Under the pieces are notes generated by a model that was given only the letters and a program-made list of their open reading frames with translations, ran no database searches and was not told the DNA's origin. Positions 18,753 through 27,713 of a DNA stretch of 64,000 nt are shown one piece after another. Position numbers and translations under genes: made by a program. The stretch's first letter is position 1. Each line of letters starts with the position of its first letter. Origin of the DNA: Homoserinimonas aerilata (GTDB lineage Bacteria; Actinomycetota; Actinomycetes; Actinomycetales; Microbacteriaceae); assembly GCF_006716125.1 (NCBI RefSeq), contig NZ_VFOM01000001.1:1116001-1180000 (forward strand). The letters run 5' to 3'.

Positions 18753-18758
18753 TAGGCT
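18753..18758 (+). promoter_or_regulatory. -10 box of a leaderless polA promoter
   Basis: TAGGCT lies 6 nt before GTG 18765, with no ribosome-binding site between them. This is the spacing expected when transcription begins at the start codon. Confidence 0.5.
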
Positions 18759-18764
18759 GACTGT

Positions 18765-21440
18765 GTGTCGGACAACAAGAAGCCTACCCTCCTCGTAATC
18801 GACGGTCACTCGCTGGCCTTCCGAGCGTTCTACGCGCTCCCTGTCGACAGTTTCGTGAACCGGGAGGGGCAGCACACCAACGCCATCCACGGTTTCATCT
18901 CGATGCTCCTTCTGCTGCTGCAGCAGGAGAAGCCGACGCATCTCGCCGTCGCTTTCGACATCTCGCGTTACTCCTTCCGCACCCGCGAGTACCCCGAATA
19001 CAAGGGCACGCGCGGCGAGACTCCTCCCGAGTTCATCGGCCAGATCCCGCTCCTCGAAGAGGCGTTGGCGGCGATGAACATCACGACGATCACCAAAGAG
19101 GACTACGAGGCCGACGACATCCTCGCCACTCTCGCGGCGCAGGGCGCGCAGCAGGGCTTCCGGGTGCTCGTCGTCAGCGGCGACCGCGACGCGATCCAGC
19201 TCGTGAACGACGACGTCACGCTGCTCTACCCGAACGCCCGCGGCGTCTCCGAGCTCAAGCGTTACGACCATGACGCTGTCGTCGAGCGTTACGGCATCCG
19301 GCCCGAGCAGTATCCGGATGTCGCGGCGCTCGTCGGCGAGACCAGCGACAACCTGATCGGCATCGACAAGGTCGGCGAGAAGACCGCCGTGAAGTGGATC
19401 AACCTCTACGGCGGCCTCGACCAGATCCTCGAGCACGCCGACGAGATCAAGGGTGTCGTGGGCGAGAAGCTGCGCGAGCAGAAGGAGAACGCGATTCGCA
19501 ATCGCCGCCTCAACCGGCTCGTCAACGATGTCGACCTGCCCGTCGGCCCCGCAGATCTCGAACGCCAGAAGATCAACCCGGCCGCCGTGCGGGAGGTCTT
19601 CGACAAGCTCCAGTTCAAGACGCTGTTGGAGCGCGTTCTCAAGATCGCCGCCGCCGAGGGTGGCACGGATGCCGTGGCAGACACCGCTGAGGTCATCGAG
19701 ACTCCCGCAGAACAGCTCGCCCCCGTCGTCCGCACGCTCATCGACGAGGAGCTCGCGCAGTGGCTGTCCCGGCACTCAGCCGGGTCCTCTCCGCTCGGGC
19801 TCCAGGTGGAGATGGGGCCGGATGGCGTGACAGGCTTCGGCATCGCCGCCGCTGACGACACGGTCTATGTACCGTGGGCGACGGGTCGGCCGGATTATGC
19901 GGCGCTCGAGGACTGGCTCGCGGGAGAGTCGCCGAAGTACCTCTTCGACTCCAAACGCCAACTGAAAGCACTCCGCACCGCTGGGCTCGAACTCGGCGGA
20001 ATCGCGTTCGACACGACGATCGCCGCCTGGCTCATCCGACCGGGCGGCAAGTCCCAGGATCTCGCAGGCCAGGCCTACACCGTCCTCGGCGAGACTCTCG
20101 ACGTGGCCGACCCCAACCAGCTGGTGCCGGAGGTCGAGGCTCTCAGCCCGGCGACGGAGGCCTGGCATGTGCTCCGCATCGCCGAGGCCCTCGCCGCCCA
20201 GATGGAGCCCGGAACCCGCCGCGTGCTCGACGACATCGAACTGCCCATAGTCCCCGTGCTCGCCACGATGGAACTCAGCGGCATCACGGTGAGCGCCTCG
20301 ATACTGGCCGACCTCAAATCCCGGCTCTCCGCATCCGCCGCCGACTTCGCCTCCCAGGCCTTCGCCGAGATCGGCCACGAGGTGAACCTCGGTTCGCCGA
20401 AACAGCTGCAGCAGGTGCTGTTCGAAGAGCTGGGCATGCCCAAGACCCGCGCCAACAAGACCGGATACTCAACGGATGCGGCATCACTGGCCGATCTCCA
20501 GGAGAAGTCACCGCATCCGTTCCTGGGCCTGCTGCTGCAGCACCGCGACGTCACCAAGCTCGGGCAGATCGTCGAGACGCTGGAGAAGGCGGTCGGCGCC
20601 GACGGCCGCATCCACACGACCTACGACCAGACGGGCACGAGCACGGGGCGCATCTCGTCGAACGACCCGAACCTGCAGAACATCCCCGTCAAGACGGAGG
20701 TCGGGCGCGAGATCCGCTCCTCCTTCGAGCACGGCGCAGAATTCTCGACCCTCCTCACCGCCGACTATTCGCAGATCGAGATGCGCATCATGGCGCACCT
20801 CTCCGGAGATGAGGGCCTCATCGAGGCCTTCAACGCCGGCGAAGACCTGCACCGTTTCGTCGGATCACGCATCTTCCACGTCGACCCCGCCGAGGTCACC
20901 CCGCTCATGCGCACCAAGGTGAAGGCGATGTCGTACGGGCTCGCCTACGGCCTGAGCGCATTCGGTCTCTCCAAGCAGCTGCGCATCGACGTCGCCGAGG
21001 CGAAGCAGCTCATGACCGACTACTTCGAGCGCTTCGGCGCAGTTCGCGACTACCTCCGCGGCGTGGTGACGCAGGCCCGCGAAGACGGCTACACCGAGAC
21101 CATCTTCGGCCGCCGCCGGCCGTTCGGCGACCTCAACTCCAAGAACAGGGTGCTGCGCGAGAATGCGGAGCGCGCGGCGCTCAACGCCCCCATCCAGGGT
21201 TCCGCGGCAGACATCATGAAGATCGCCATGATCGGCGTCGCCGGTGACCTGAGCAGCCAGGGGATGCGCTCGCGCCTTCTCCTCCAGGTCCACGACGAAC
21301 TCATCTTCGAGGTCGCCGAGGGTGAGCTTGAAGCCCTCACCAGCGTCGTGACCACGCGCATGGGCGGAGCAGCGCAGCTTTCCGTGCCGCTCGATGTGCA
21401 GATCGGCACAGGAGACAACTGGGACGACGCCGCGCACTGA
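18765..21440 (+). CDS. polA: DNA polymerase I
   Basis: Pol I removes RNA primers and fills gaps in replication and excision repair. The 891-residue product has three regions. A 5'-3' exonuclease domain covers about residues 1-300 (VIDGHSLAFRAFYAL, YEADDILATLA, VVSGDRDAIQLV). The middle domain (about 320-500) keeps the proofreading-exonuclease fold but lacks the acidic Exo I motif, reading GLQVEMGP where active enzymes have DTE; it is therefore probably inactive, as in other actinobacteria. The polymerase domain shows motif A (TADYSQIEMRI), motif B (RTKVKAMSYGLAYG) and motif C (LQVHDELIFE). GTG 18765 is favoured by the leaderless promoter geometry. Confidence 0.97.
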   Translation: MSDNKKPTLLVIDGHSLAFRAFYALPVDSFVNREGQHTNAIHGFISMLLLLLQQEKPTHLAVAFDISRYSFRTREYPEYKGTRGETPPEFIGQIPLLEEALAAMNITTITKEDYEADDILATLAAQGAQQGFRVLVVSGDRDAIQLVNDDVTLLYPNARGVSELKRYDHDAVVERYGIRPEQYPDVAALVGETSDNLIGIDKVGEKTAVKWINLYGGLDQILEHADEIKGVVGEKLREQKENAIRNRRLNRLVNDVDLPVGPADLERQKINPAAVREVFDKLQFKTLLERVLKIAAAEGGTDAVADTAEVIETPAEQLAPVVRTLIDEELAQWLSRHSAGSSPLGLQVEMGPDGVTGFGIAAADDTVYVPWATGRPDYAALEDWLAGESPKYLFDSKRQLKALRTAGLELGGIAFDTTIAAWLIRPGGKSQDLAGQAYTVLGETLDVADPNQLVPEVEALSPATEAWHVLRIAEALAAQMEPGTRRVLDDIELPIVPVLATMELSGITVSASILADLKSRLSASAADFASQAFAEIGHEVNLGSPKQLQQVLFEELGMPKTRANKTGYSTDAASLADLQEKSPHPFLGLLLQHRDVTKLGQIVETLEKAVGADGRIHTTYDQTGTSTGRISSNDPNLQNIPVKTEVGREIRSSFEHGAEFSTLLTADYSQIEMRIMAHLSGDEGLIEAFNAGEDLHRFVGSRIFHVDPAEVTPLMRTKVKAMSYGLAYGLSAFGLSKQLRIDVAEAKQLMTDYFERFGAVRDYLRGVVTQAREDGYTETIFGRRRPFGDLNSKNRVLRENAERAALNAPIQGSAADIMKIAMIGVAGDLSSQGMRSRLLLQVHDELIFEVAEGELEALTSVVTTRMGGAAQLSVPLDVQIGTGDNWDDAAH

Positions 21441-21485
21441 CCCACCGCTCGGTCAAGCTCCTCGTGCTGAGCCGTGCGCCTCGCC

Positions 21486-21491
21486 TAGGCT
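21486..21491 (+). promoter_or_regulatory. -10 box of a leaderless promoter for the DUF885 gene
   Basis: TAGGCT lies 7 nt before ATG 21499 with no ribosome-binding site. This decides the start codon of the following gene. Confidence 0.5.
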
Positions 21492-21498
21492 CGGTCGC

Positions 21499-23175
21499 AT
21501 GACTGATCAGAACCCTCATCCTGCCCGCCCCGCGACCCGCATCGACGACATCGCCGAGGGCTGGGTCGAGACGATCGTGGAGCTGCAGCCGGAGCTCGCG
21601 ACATACATGGGGCTTCCCGGCAGGCTGGCGGAGTTCGGTGACTACTCGCCCGACGGCCACGAGGCGATGGCCTCCGCACAGAGTGAGGTTCTCGTCGAAC
21701 TCGGCTCTGCGGAGCCGATCGACGCAGTCGACACCGTCACCCTCGCCGACCTGCGCTCCGAACTGTCGCTCTCCCTCGAAGCGCACGCCGCAGGCCTGCA
21801 CCTTCGTGACCTGAACGTGCTCGCCTCACCCGCCACCGAGATCCGCGAGATCTTCGACCTCATGCCGACGAAGTCGGAGGAGGACTGGTCGAATGTGTCC
21901 GGTCGGCTCGGTGGTGTGGCGGGCGCGCTCGACGGCTACATCCGCACCCTGCGCCAGGGCATGGCGGAGGGGATGACCCCGGCCCGGCGGCAGGTGCTTG
22001 CGGTCGCCGCGCAGACGGCCCGTACCGCCCGGCCCGATGGCTTCTTCGCCGAGCTCGCGAGCCAGGCGACGGATGTCCCCGAATCCCTGAAGCAGGATCT
22101 CGCCAACGGGGCGGCATCCGCTTCGGAGGCCTACGCACGGTTCACCGCATTCCTGGAGGGGGAGCTCGCGCCCGCAGCAAGCGAGATCGACGCCGTCGGC
22201 CGTGACGCCTACTCGCTGCACTCACGGCGTTTCCTCGGCTCGGCGATCGATCTCGACGAGACGTACGAGTGGGGGATCGACGAGCTCGCACGGATGCGCG
22301 CAGAGCAGGAGGCGACCGCCCGCGAGATCAGCCCCGGGGCATCCGTCGACGAGGCCATCGCCGTACTCGACGCCGACCCGGCCCGCAGGCTGCACGGCAC
22401 CGATGCCCTGCAGCGCTGGATGCAGGAGCTCAGCGACCGCGTCGTCGACGAGCTGTCGCGCGAACAGTTCGACATCCCCGACGAGATCCGGCGGCTCGAA
22501 TGCATGATCGCGCCCACCCAAGACGGCGGCATCTACTACACGGGGCCCGCCGACGACTTCTCCCGGCCGGGACGCATGTGGTGGTCTGTTCCGGTGGGCG
22601 TGACCGAGTTCTCGACGTGGCGCGAGAAGACGACCGTGTTCCACGAGGGTGTGCCCGGGCATCACCTTCAGATCGGGCAGGCCGTCGTCAACAGGGCGGA
22701 GTTGAACACGTGGCGCCGCCAGCTCGCGGGCACCTCCGGCCACGCGGAGGGTTGGGCTCTGTATGCCGAGCGGCTCATGCAGCAGCTCGGCTACCTCGAC
22801 GACCCCGCGGACCGACTGGGGATGCTCGACGCCCAGCGCATGCGCGCCGCGCGGGTCGTGCTCGACCTGGGTGTGCACCTCGGCAAGCCGCGCCTCGACG
22901 GCAGCGGCGAGTGGGACTTCGGCTACGCACTGGAGTTCTTCCGCGCGAACTGCCACGAGAGCGATCCGAGCACGCTCTTCGAGGTGAACCGGTACTTCGG
23001 ATGGCCGGGGCAGGCCCCGTCATACAAGGTCGGGCAGCGACTGTGGGAGGAACTCCGCGACGAGCTCGCCCGCCGCGAGGGCCCCAGCTTCTCGGTGCGT
23101 GACTTCCACAGCCGCTCGCTCGCGCTCGGCGGGGTCGGGCTGGACACGCTGCGCAGCGCCGTGCTGGGGGAGTAG
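21499..23175 (+). CDS. DUF885-family metallohydrolase
   Basis: A 558-residue protein of the DUF885 family, thought to be zinc metalloproteases or carboxypeptidase-like hydrolases. The hallmark HEGVPGHH lies at about residue 382, followed by GHAEGWALYAERLM, which provides a further glutamate. There is no signal peptide, so it should be cytosolic; the physiological substrate is unknown. I chose ATG 21499 over an upstream in-frame start at 21394, because 21394 lies inside polA and a TAGGCT box sits 7 nt before 21499. The stop is directly followed by the ATG of the DUF4166 gene. Confidence 0.88.
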   Translation: MTDQNPHPARPATRIDDIAEGWVETIVELQPELATYMGLPGRLAEFGDYSPDGHEAMASAQSEVLVELGSAEPIDAVDTVTLADLRSELSLSLEAHAAGLHLRDLNVLASPATEIREIFDLMPTKSEEDWSNVSGRLGGVAGALDGYIRTLRQGMAEGMTPARRQVLAVAAQTARTARPDGFFAELASQATDVPESLKQDLANGAASASEAYARFTAFLEGELAPAASEIDAVGRDAYSLHSRRFLGSAIDLDETYEWGIDELARMRAEQEATAREISPGASVDEAIAVLDADPARRLHGTDALQRWMQELSDRVVDELSREQFDIPDEIRRLECMIAPTQDGGIYYTGPADDFSRPGRMWWSVPVGVTEFSTWREKTTVFHEGVPGHHLQIGQAVVNRAELNTWRRQLAGTSGHAEGWALYAERLMQQLGYLDDPADRLGMLDAQRMRAARVVLDLGVHLGKPRLDGSGEWDFGYALEFFRANCHESDPSTLFEVNRYFGWPGQAPSYKVGQRLWEELRDELARREGPSFSVRDFHSRSLALGGVGLDTLRSAVLGE

Positions 23176-23799
23176 ATGCCGCCTTCCCCCTATGAGGCGG
23201 CGCTCGGCGAGCGAATGGCACTACTGCATCCGCGGCTCCTCGCCTATTTCTCGCGCATCCCGGATGGCTCTCACGGTCACGGCGAGGGTGTGTTTCATAC
23301 GGTGGGAACCCCGCGGCGCTGGCTCTGGCCCATCCTCGCGTTGCTTGCGCGCCGCGGCATCCTGTTCCCCGTCTGGGCGAGCGAGGTGCCCTTCACCGTC
23401 ACCAATTCGCCAGTACCTCACGCAGGGCCCGCCGTCGCGGCGACGCGAACCTTCCACTTCGCGTCGGGCGACCGCTCGATGGTCGACGAGATCGGGTGGA
23501 ACGGCTCCGCGCTCGTCGACCATCTCGGACTCGGCAACAGGCTCGTCGCCGCCTTCGACGCCGCGATCGTCGATGAGGCGTTGCTGCTCGTCTCAACCGG
23601 GGTCGGGGTTCGAACGGGGCGGAACATCCTGTGGTCACCTCGATGGTGTGCGCCGCGAGTCTCGCTGGAGGAACGCTTCGACGATGATGCCGGGCTGCAG
23701 CGCGTGAGTGTGGTCCTGAGTCATCCTCTGCTCGGTAGGCTCTATGAGTACGCCGGATCGTTCCATTACGGGATACGGCAGGGGGAGGCATCCGCATGA
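23176..23799 (+). CDS. DUF4166-domain protein
   Basis: A 207-residue protein that matches the DUF4166 pattern: an N-terminal YEAALGERMALLHPRLLAYF and FHTVGTPRRWLWP, then a beta-rich body (VPFTVTNSPV, TRTFHFASGDRSMVDEI) ending LYEYAGSFHYG. The function is unknown. There is one hydrophobic stretch (WLWPILALLARRGILFPVW) that could touch the membrane. The start codon directly abuts the DUF885 stop, and the end overlaps the next gene by 4 nt. DUF4166 domains are often adjacent or fused to TIGR01777 epimerases, as here, so the two probably work together. Confidence 0.82.
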   Translation: MPPSPYEAALGERMALLHPRLLAYFSRIPDGSHGHGEGVFHTVGTPRRWLWPILALLARRGILFPVWASEVPFTVTNSPVPHAGPAVAATRTFHFASGDRSMVDEIGWNGSALVDHLGLGNRLVAAFDAAIVDEALLLVSTGVGVRTGRNILWSPRWCAPRVSLEERFDDDAGLQRVSVVLSHPLLGRLYEYAGSFHYGIRQGEASA

Positions 23800-24770
23800 C
23801 GAAGCGTGTTGTTGTTGCCGGAGCATCGGGGTTCATCGGTCGCCGGCTCGTGGATGCCTATCGCGCGGAGGGTGCGACGGTGAGCACGATCGGGCGCAGC
23901 GGCGCGGACGCCGTCTGGGGCGACCACGAGGCGATCGTGCGCCTGCTCGACGGCGCAGACCTGCTCGTCAACCTCGCGGGCAGGAGCGTGAACTGCCGAT
24001 ACAACGCCCGCAATCGCGCGGTCATCCTACGCTCCCGCATCGACACCACCCGTGAACTTGCGGATGCCGTGAGGTCGGCAGAGGCGCCGCCGCGTCTGTG
24101 GGTGAACTCCTCGACTGCGACCATCTACCGGCACGCCGACGACGGGCCGATGACGGAGTCCACGGGCGAGATCGGCTCCGGCTTCTCCGTCGACGTGGCG
24201 ACCGCCTGGGAGCGCGAGTTCTTCGACGGCGAGCTGCCCAGCACGCGTCGGGTCGCCCTGCGCATCGCGATCGTGCTCGGCAACGGCAGCGTCATGCCGC
24301 CGCTGATCAGACTCGCCCGTTTCGGGCTCGGCGGGCCACAGCTCGACGGTCGCTGGTTCGCCACCCGTGCACGGAGGCGTGCGGGCACCTTCCATGAGTA
24401 CAGGGCAACGCATGGCCGACAGCGATTCAGCTGGATCCACATCGATGACGTCGTGGGTGTCATCCGCTTCGTTGAGGCCAATGAGCACATCGAGGGCGTC
24501 GTCAACGCGTCGTCGCCGAATCCCTCCGACAGCGCGTCTCTCATGGCGACGATCCGCCGGCTCCTCGGCGTGCCCTTCGGCTTCCCTGCTTTCCGCTGGA
24601 TGCTCGAGCTCGGCTCAATCGCGATCCGCACCGAGACAGAGCTGGTGTTGAAGAGCCGCTGGGTCGTACCGGAGCGCCTGACGGCGGAGGGATACCGCTT
24701 CGAGCAGCCCGATCTGGAGCCGGCGATCGCGCAGATCCTGTCGTTGGCGAAGGGCTCTCGAACACGCTAA
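23796..24770 (+). CDS. TIGR01777-family NAD-dependent epimerase/dehydratase-like protein
   Basis: A 324-residue extended short-chain dehydrogenase fold. The Rossmann motif VVVAGASGFIGRRL is at residues 5-18, then LVNLAGRSVNCRYNARNR, LWVNSSTATIYRH (Tyr in the usual catalytic position), FSWIHIDDVVGVI and a DUF1731-like C-terminus (VPFGFPAFRWMLELG). Family members are of unknown activity and act on an unidentified nucleotide-sugar-like or lipid substrate. ATG 23796 overlaps the DUF4166 stop (ATGA). The residue run between about 190 and 215 (RARRRAGTFHEYRATHGRQR) is more basic than in the family as I know it. The TAA stop is also the start of a TAAGCT box before rpsA. Confidence 0.85.
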   Translation: MTKRVVVAGASGFIGRRLVDAYRAEGATVSTIGRSGADAVWGDHEAIVRLLDGADLLVNLAGRSVNCRYNARNRAVILRSRIDTTRELADAVRSAEAPPRLWVNSSTATIYRHADDGPMTESTGEIGSGFSVDVATAWEREFFDGELPSTRRVALRIAIVLGNGSVMPPLIRLARFGLGGPQLDGRWFATRARRRAGTFHEYRATHGRQRFSWIHIDDVVGVIRFVEANEHIEGVVNASSPNPSDSASLMATIRRLLGVPFGFPAFRWMLELGSIAIRTETELVLKSRWVVPERLTAEGYRFEQPDLEPAIAQILSLAKGSRTR

Positions 24771-24890
24771 GCTTGACTGTCACTCGTGTGACGTCCTATC
24801 CGCTTGTCACGGCGAAATCAACGCTTTTTCTTCGTCCGTGGCCTGATTATGTGCCGATTCTCGGCATGCCCATCCTGGAGCAACAACTAC
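24768..24890 (+). promoter_or_regulatory. Promoter and leader region of rpsA
   Basis: TAAGCT (24768-24773), overlapping the upstream stop, is a possible -10. TTGACT (24773-24778), followed 18 nt later by TATCCG, is an alternative -35/-10 pair. A small hairpin, GTCAC-TCGT-GTGAC (24779-24792), follows. The leader before ATG 24891 is about 90-115 nt, long enough for autogenous control by S1, which is known in other bacteria but not shown here. Confidence 0.35.
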
Positions 24891-26345
24891 ATGACAATCG
24901 CAACGACCGACAAGGCGCCCAAGCAGGTCGCAATCAATGACATCGGATCTGCTGAAGACTTTCTCGCCGCGGTCGAAAAGACGCTGAAGTTCTTCAACGA
25001 CGGAGACCTCATCGAGGGTACCGTCGTCAAGATCGACCGGGACGAGGTGCTCCTCGACGTCGGTTACAAGACCGAGGGTGTCATCCCCTCCCGCGAGCTC
25101 TCCATCAAGCATGACGTCAACCCCGACGAGGTGGTCGCTGTCGGCGACACCGTCGAGGCTCTCGTCCTCCAGAAGGAGGACAAGGAGGGTCGTCTGATCC
25201 TGTCCAAGAAGCGCGCACAGTACGAGCGCGCGTGGGGCGACGTCGAGAAGATCAAGGAAGACGACGGAGTCGTCACCGGTACGGTCATCGAGGTCGTCAA
25301 GGGCGGCCTCATCGTCGACATCGGCCTCCGTGGCTTCCTCCCGGCCTCGCTCATCGAGCTTCGCCGCGTTCGCGACCTCACGCCGTACCTCGGCCAGGAG
25401 ATCGAGGCGAAGATCCTCGAGCTCGACAAGAACCGCAACAACGTTGTTCTGTCGCGCCGCGCTCTGCTCGAGCAGACGCAGTCCGAGAGCCGCACGACGT
25501 TCCTCAACAACCTCGCCAAGGGCCAGGTTCGCAAGGGTGTCGTCTCCTCGATCGTCAACTTCGGTGCGTTCGTCGACCTGGGCGGCGTGGACGGCCTCGT
25601 GCACGTCTCCGAACTCAGCTGGAAGCACATCGAGCACGCCAGCGAGGTTGTCGAGGTCGGCCAGGAGGTCACCGTCGAGATCCTCGAGGTCGACCTCGAG
25701 CGCGAGCGCGTCTCCCTGTCGCTCAAGGCGACGCAGGAGGACCCGTGGCAGGTCTTCGCCCGCACCCACGCCATCGGCCAGGTTGCACCGGGCAAGGTCA
25801 CGAAGCTCGTCCCCTTCGGCGCGTTCGTTCGCGTTGCAGAGGGCATCGAGGGCCTCGTGCACATCTCGGAGCTGTCCGGCAAGCACGTCGAGCTCGCAGA
25901 GCAGGTCGTGTCGGTCGGCGAAGAGGTCTTCGTCAAGGTCATCGACATCGACCTGGAGCGTCGCCGCATCTCGCTGAGCCTCAAGCAGGCCAACGAGGGT
26001 GTCGACCCCGAGGGCACCGAGTTCGACCCGGCGCTGTACGGCATGCTCACCGAGTACGACGAGCAGGGCAACTACAAGTACCCGGAGGGCTTCGACCCCG
26101 AGACGAACGAGTGGAAGGAAGGCTTCGACACCCAGCGCGAGAAGTGGGAGCAGGACTACGCTGCAGCCCAGGCTCGCTGGGAGGCTCACAAGAAGCAGGT
26201 CGCCACTGCCGCCACGCAGGTCATCGAAGACGTTCCCGCGTCGTCCAGTGGCTCGTCGTTCTCGAGCGAGTCCGCTTCGAGCGGCACCCTCGCCGACGAC
26301 GAGGCCCTCGCAGCACTCCGCGAGAAGCTCTCGAGCAACAACTAG
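24891..26345 (+). CDS. rpsA: 30S ribosomal protein S1
   Basis: S1 helps mRNA bind the 30S subunit. The 484-residue product has four S1 (OB-fold) domains at about residues 36-105, 123-190, 207-277 and 293-364, as usual for high-GC Gram-positives (six in E. coli). The last two carry the best RNA-binding surfaces (GVVSSIVNFGAFVDLGG and GKVTKLVPFGAFVRVAEG). After these comes a long acidic, aromatic tail (YDEQGNYKYPEGFDPETNEW) and a Ser-rich end. ATG 24891 begins the conserved N-terminus and has CTGGAG about 10 nt upstream. A strong hairpin terminator follows. Confidence 0.97.
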   Translation: MTIATTDKAPKQVAINDIGSAEDFLAAVEKTLKFFNDGDLIEGTVVKIDRDEVLLDVGYKTEGVIPSRELSIKHDVNPDEVVAVGDTVEALVLQKEDKEGRLILSKKRAQYERAWGDVEKIKEDDGVVTGTVIEVVKGGLIVDIGLRGFLPASLIELRRVRDLTPYLGQEIEAKILELDKNRNNVVLSRRALLEQTQSESRTTFLNNLAKGQVRKGVVSSIVNFGAFVDLGGVDGLVHVSELSWKHIEHASEVVEVGQEVTVEILEVDLERERVSLSLKATQEDPWQVFARTHAIGQVAPGKVTKLVPFGAFVRVAEGIEGLVHISELSGKHVELAEQVVSVGEEVFVKVIDIDLERRRISLSLKQANEGVDPEGTEFDPALYGMLTEYDEQGNYKYPEGFDPETNEWKEGFDTQREKWEQDYAAAQARWEAHKKQVATAATQVIEDVPASSSGSSFSSESASSGTLADDEALAALREKLSSNN

Positions 26346-26361
26346 TCATTCCGACCGACAA

Positions 26362-26391
26362 CGATGGCCGCACCGAAAGGTGCGGCCATCG
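26362..26391. terminator. Hairpin with GAAA tetraloop between rpsA and the DUF4126 gene
   Basis: A perfect 13-bp stem (CGATGGCCGCACC with GGTGCGGCCATCG) is closed by a GAAA tetraloop, 16 nt after the rpsA stop. It lies between converging genes and can act on both strands. There is no long T-tract. Confidence 0.8.
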
Positions 26392-26434
26392 CTGCGTTAA
26401 CGGCCGTCTGCGGGCGACGCGCGGGTGAACGCTG

Positions 26435-27034
26435 TCAGCCCGTTGCTGCCGATTCGCGTCGCTTTCTTCGTGCACGCCGCACAGCCGACACGATCCACCA
26501 GCCGAGCAGCGGCACGGCGACGATCACGAGGATGGGAACGACGAGCGCCAGCACGGAGAGCACGACGCTTCCGGCATCCTCCATGGTGCTGAGAACGGGA
26601 GCTGCGGCCCCCAGCGTGACCGCGTTGGCGACCGGTCGGGCGATCATCTTGGCCAGGTGCACGAGCAGAGCCAGGGCTGCTCCTGTCGCGATGGGCACCC
26701 ATTGGTTCGATTCGAAGAACTGGGCGGGGTCGGTCACTGCCAGGGTCTCGCTCGAGGAGCCGGATCCGAAGGCGAGCCCACCGGCGGTCGGCCGCACAAG
26801 CGTCTGGATCCAGTCGTTGACGCTGTCGACTGCGGGGATCTTGTCGGCAACGAGCTCGATGACGAGCAGTACTGCGAGAATCCCCAGAACCCATTCGTTC
26901 TCGAGCCACAGCCATCCGGCGGGAAGTTCGACGAAGTCGAGGAACCTGCTGGCGAGGCCGATCAGCAGCAGCGGGATGTAGGCGTTGAGGCCGGCAGAGA
27001 GCGCCAGTCCGGTACCTGTCAGGAATTCGAGCAT
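26435..27034 (-). CDS. DUF4126-family membrane protein
   Basis: A 199-residue integral membrane protein with about five to six hydrophobic segments. The N-terminus has MLEFLTGTGLALSAGLNAYIPLL (written in part), and the middle has the conserved PAVDSVNDWIQTLVRP and GAALALLVHLAKMIARP; it ends in an Arg-rich cytosolic tail (RRARRKRRES). This matches DUF4126, of unknown function. ATG 27034 is preceded on the minus strand by GAGAGGA at good spacing. The gene diverges from coaE across about 40 nt. Confidence 0.82.
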   Translation of the reverse strand: MLEFLTGTGLALSAGLNAYIPLLLIGLASRFLDFVELPAGWLWLENEWVLGILAVLLVIELVADKIPAVDSVNDWIQTLVRPTAGGLAFGSGSSSETLAVTDPAQFFESNQWVPIATGAALALLVHLAKMIARPVANAVTLGAAAPVLSTMEDAGSVVLSVLALVVPILVIVAVPLLGWWIVSAVRRARRKRRESAATG

Positions 27035-27061
27035 CAGCCGTCCTCTCGTCCAGCGTGACAG

Positions 27062-27067
27062 TAGCAT
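27062..27067 (+). promoter_or_regulatory. -10 box of a leaderless coaE promoter
   Basis: TAGCAT lies 7 nt before GTG 27075. This supports GTG 27075 over ATG 27066, which would lie inside the box. Confidence 0.42.
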
Positions 27068-27074
27068 GGGGCGC

Positions 27075-27713
27075 GTGCTTCTCATCGCTCTGACCGGCGG
27101 CATCGCGTCGGGTAAATCTCTGGCCGCCGCGCGACTCAAGGAACTGGGCGCGGTGCACATCGACGCGGATGCGCTGGCCCGCGAGGTCGTCGAACCGGGT
27201 ACGGATGGCCTCGCCCAGATCGCAGAGGAGTTCGGCCCGAACGTGCTGCAGCCCGACGGCTCCCTCGACCGCGCGGCGCTCGGCACGATCGTGTTCGGCG
27301 ATGCAGAGCGGCGCGAGAAGCTGAACCGCATAACGCATCCACGGGTCCGCGAACTCACGAAGCGGAGGATCGCGGATGCCGCGGCCGCAGACGCGTCCGC
27401 AATCGTCGTCTACGACGTGCCCCTTCTGGTCGAGGGCTCCGGCCATCGCGGCTTAGGTTTCGACTCCATCGTCGTCGTGCAGGCTGACACGCAGGCCCGC
27501 ATCCGACGCATGGTGGAGAACCGCGGCATGTCGGAGCAGGAGGCCATCCACCGCATCAACTCACAGGCGACGGATGCCGAGCGCTTGGCCGTCGCAGACG
27601 TCGTGCTCGACAACAACGGCGACGTTGACTCGTTGATCGAGCAGGTGGATCACCTCTGGGCGCTGCTCAGGGCGAAGGAGGCACAGGATGCACAGGAGCA
27701 CCTGAGCGACTAG
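27075..27713 (+). CDS. coaE: Dephospho-CoA kinase
   Basis: CoaE phosphorylates the 3'-hydroxyl of dephospho-CoA, the last step of coenzyme A synthesis. The 212-residue product has the P-loop GGIASGKS right at the N-terminus, DADALAREVV, THPRVR and YDVPLLVE, all typical. ATG 27066 adds three residues, but promoter spacing favours GTG 27075. Its stop TAG and the stop of the converging M56 gene share a CTAG palindrome at 27710-27713. Nothing is missing. In actinobacteria coaE often sits between rpsA and uvrB, as it does here with the cyd block in between. Confidence 0.93.
   Translation: MLLIALTGGIASGKSLAAARLKELGAVHIDADALAREVVEPGTDGLAQIAEEFGPNVLQPDGSLDRAALGTIVFGDAERREKLNRITHPRVRELTKRRIADAAAADASAIVVYDVPLLVEGSGHRGLGFDSIVVVQADTQARIRRMVENRGMSEQEAIHRINSQATDAERLAVADVVLDNNGDVDSLIEQVDHLWALLRAKEAQDAQEHLSD

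Noticed and set aside
24807-26189. A 460-codon antisense frame opposite rpsA
   Set aside because: Leu/Asp/Val-rich mirror of the acidic, repetitive S1 coding sequence; no motif and no ribosome-binding site.
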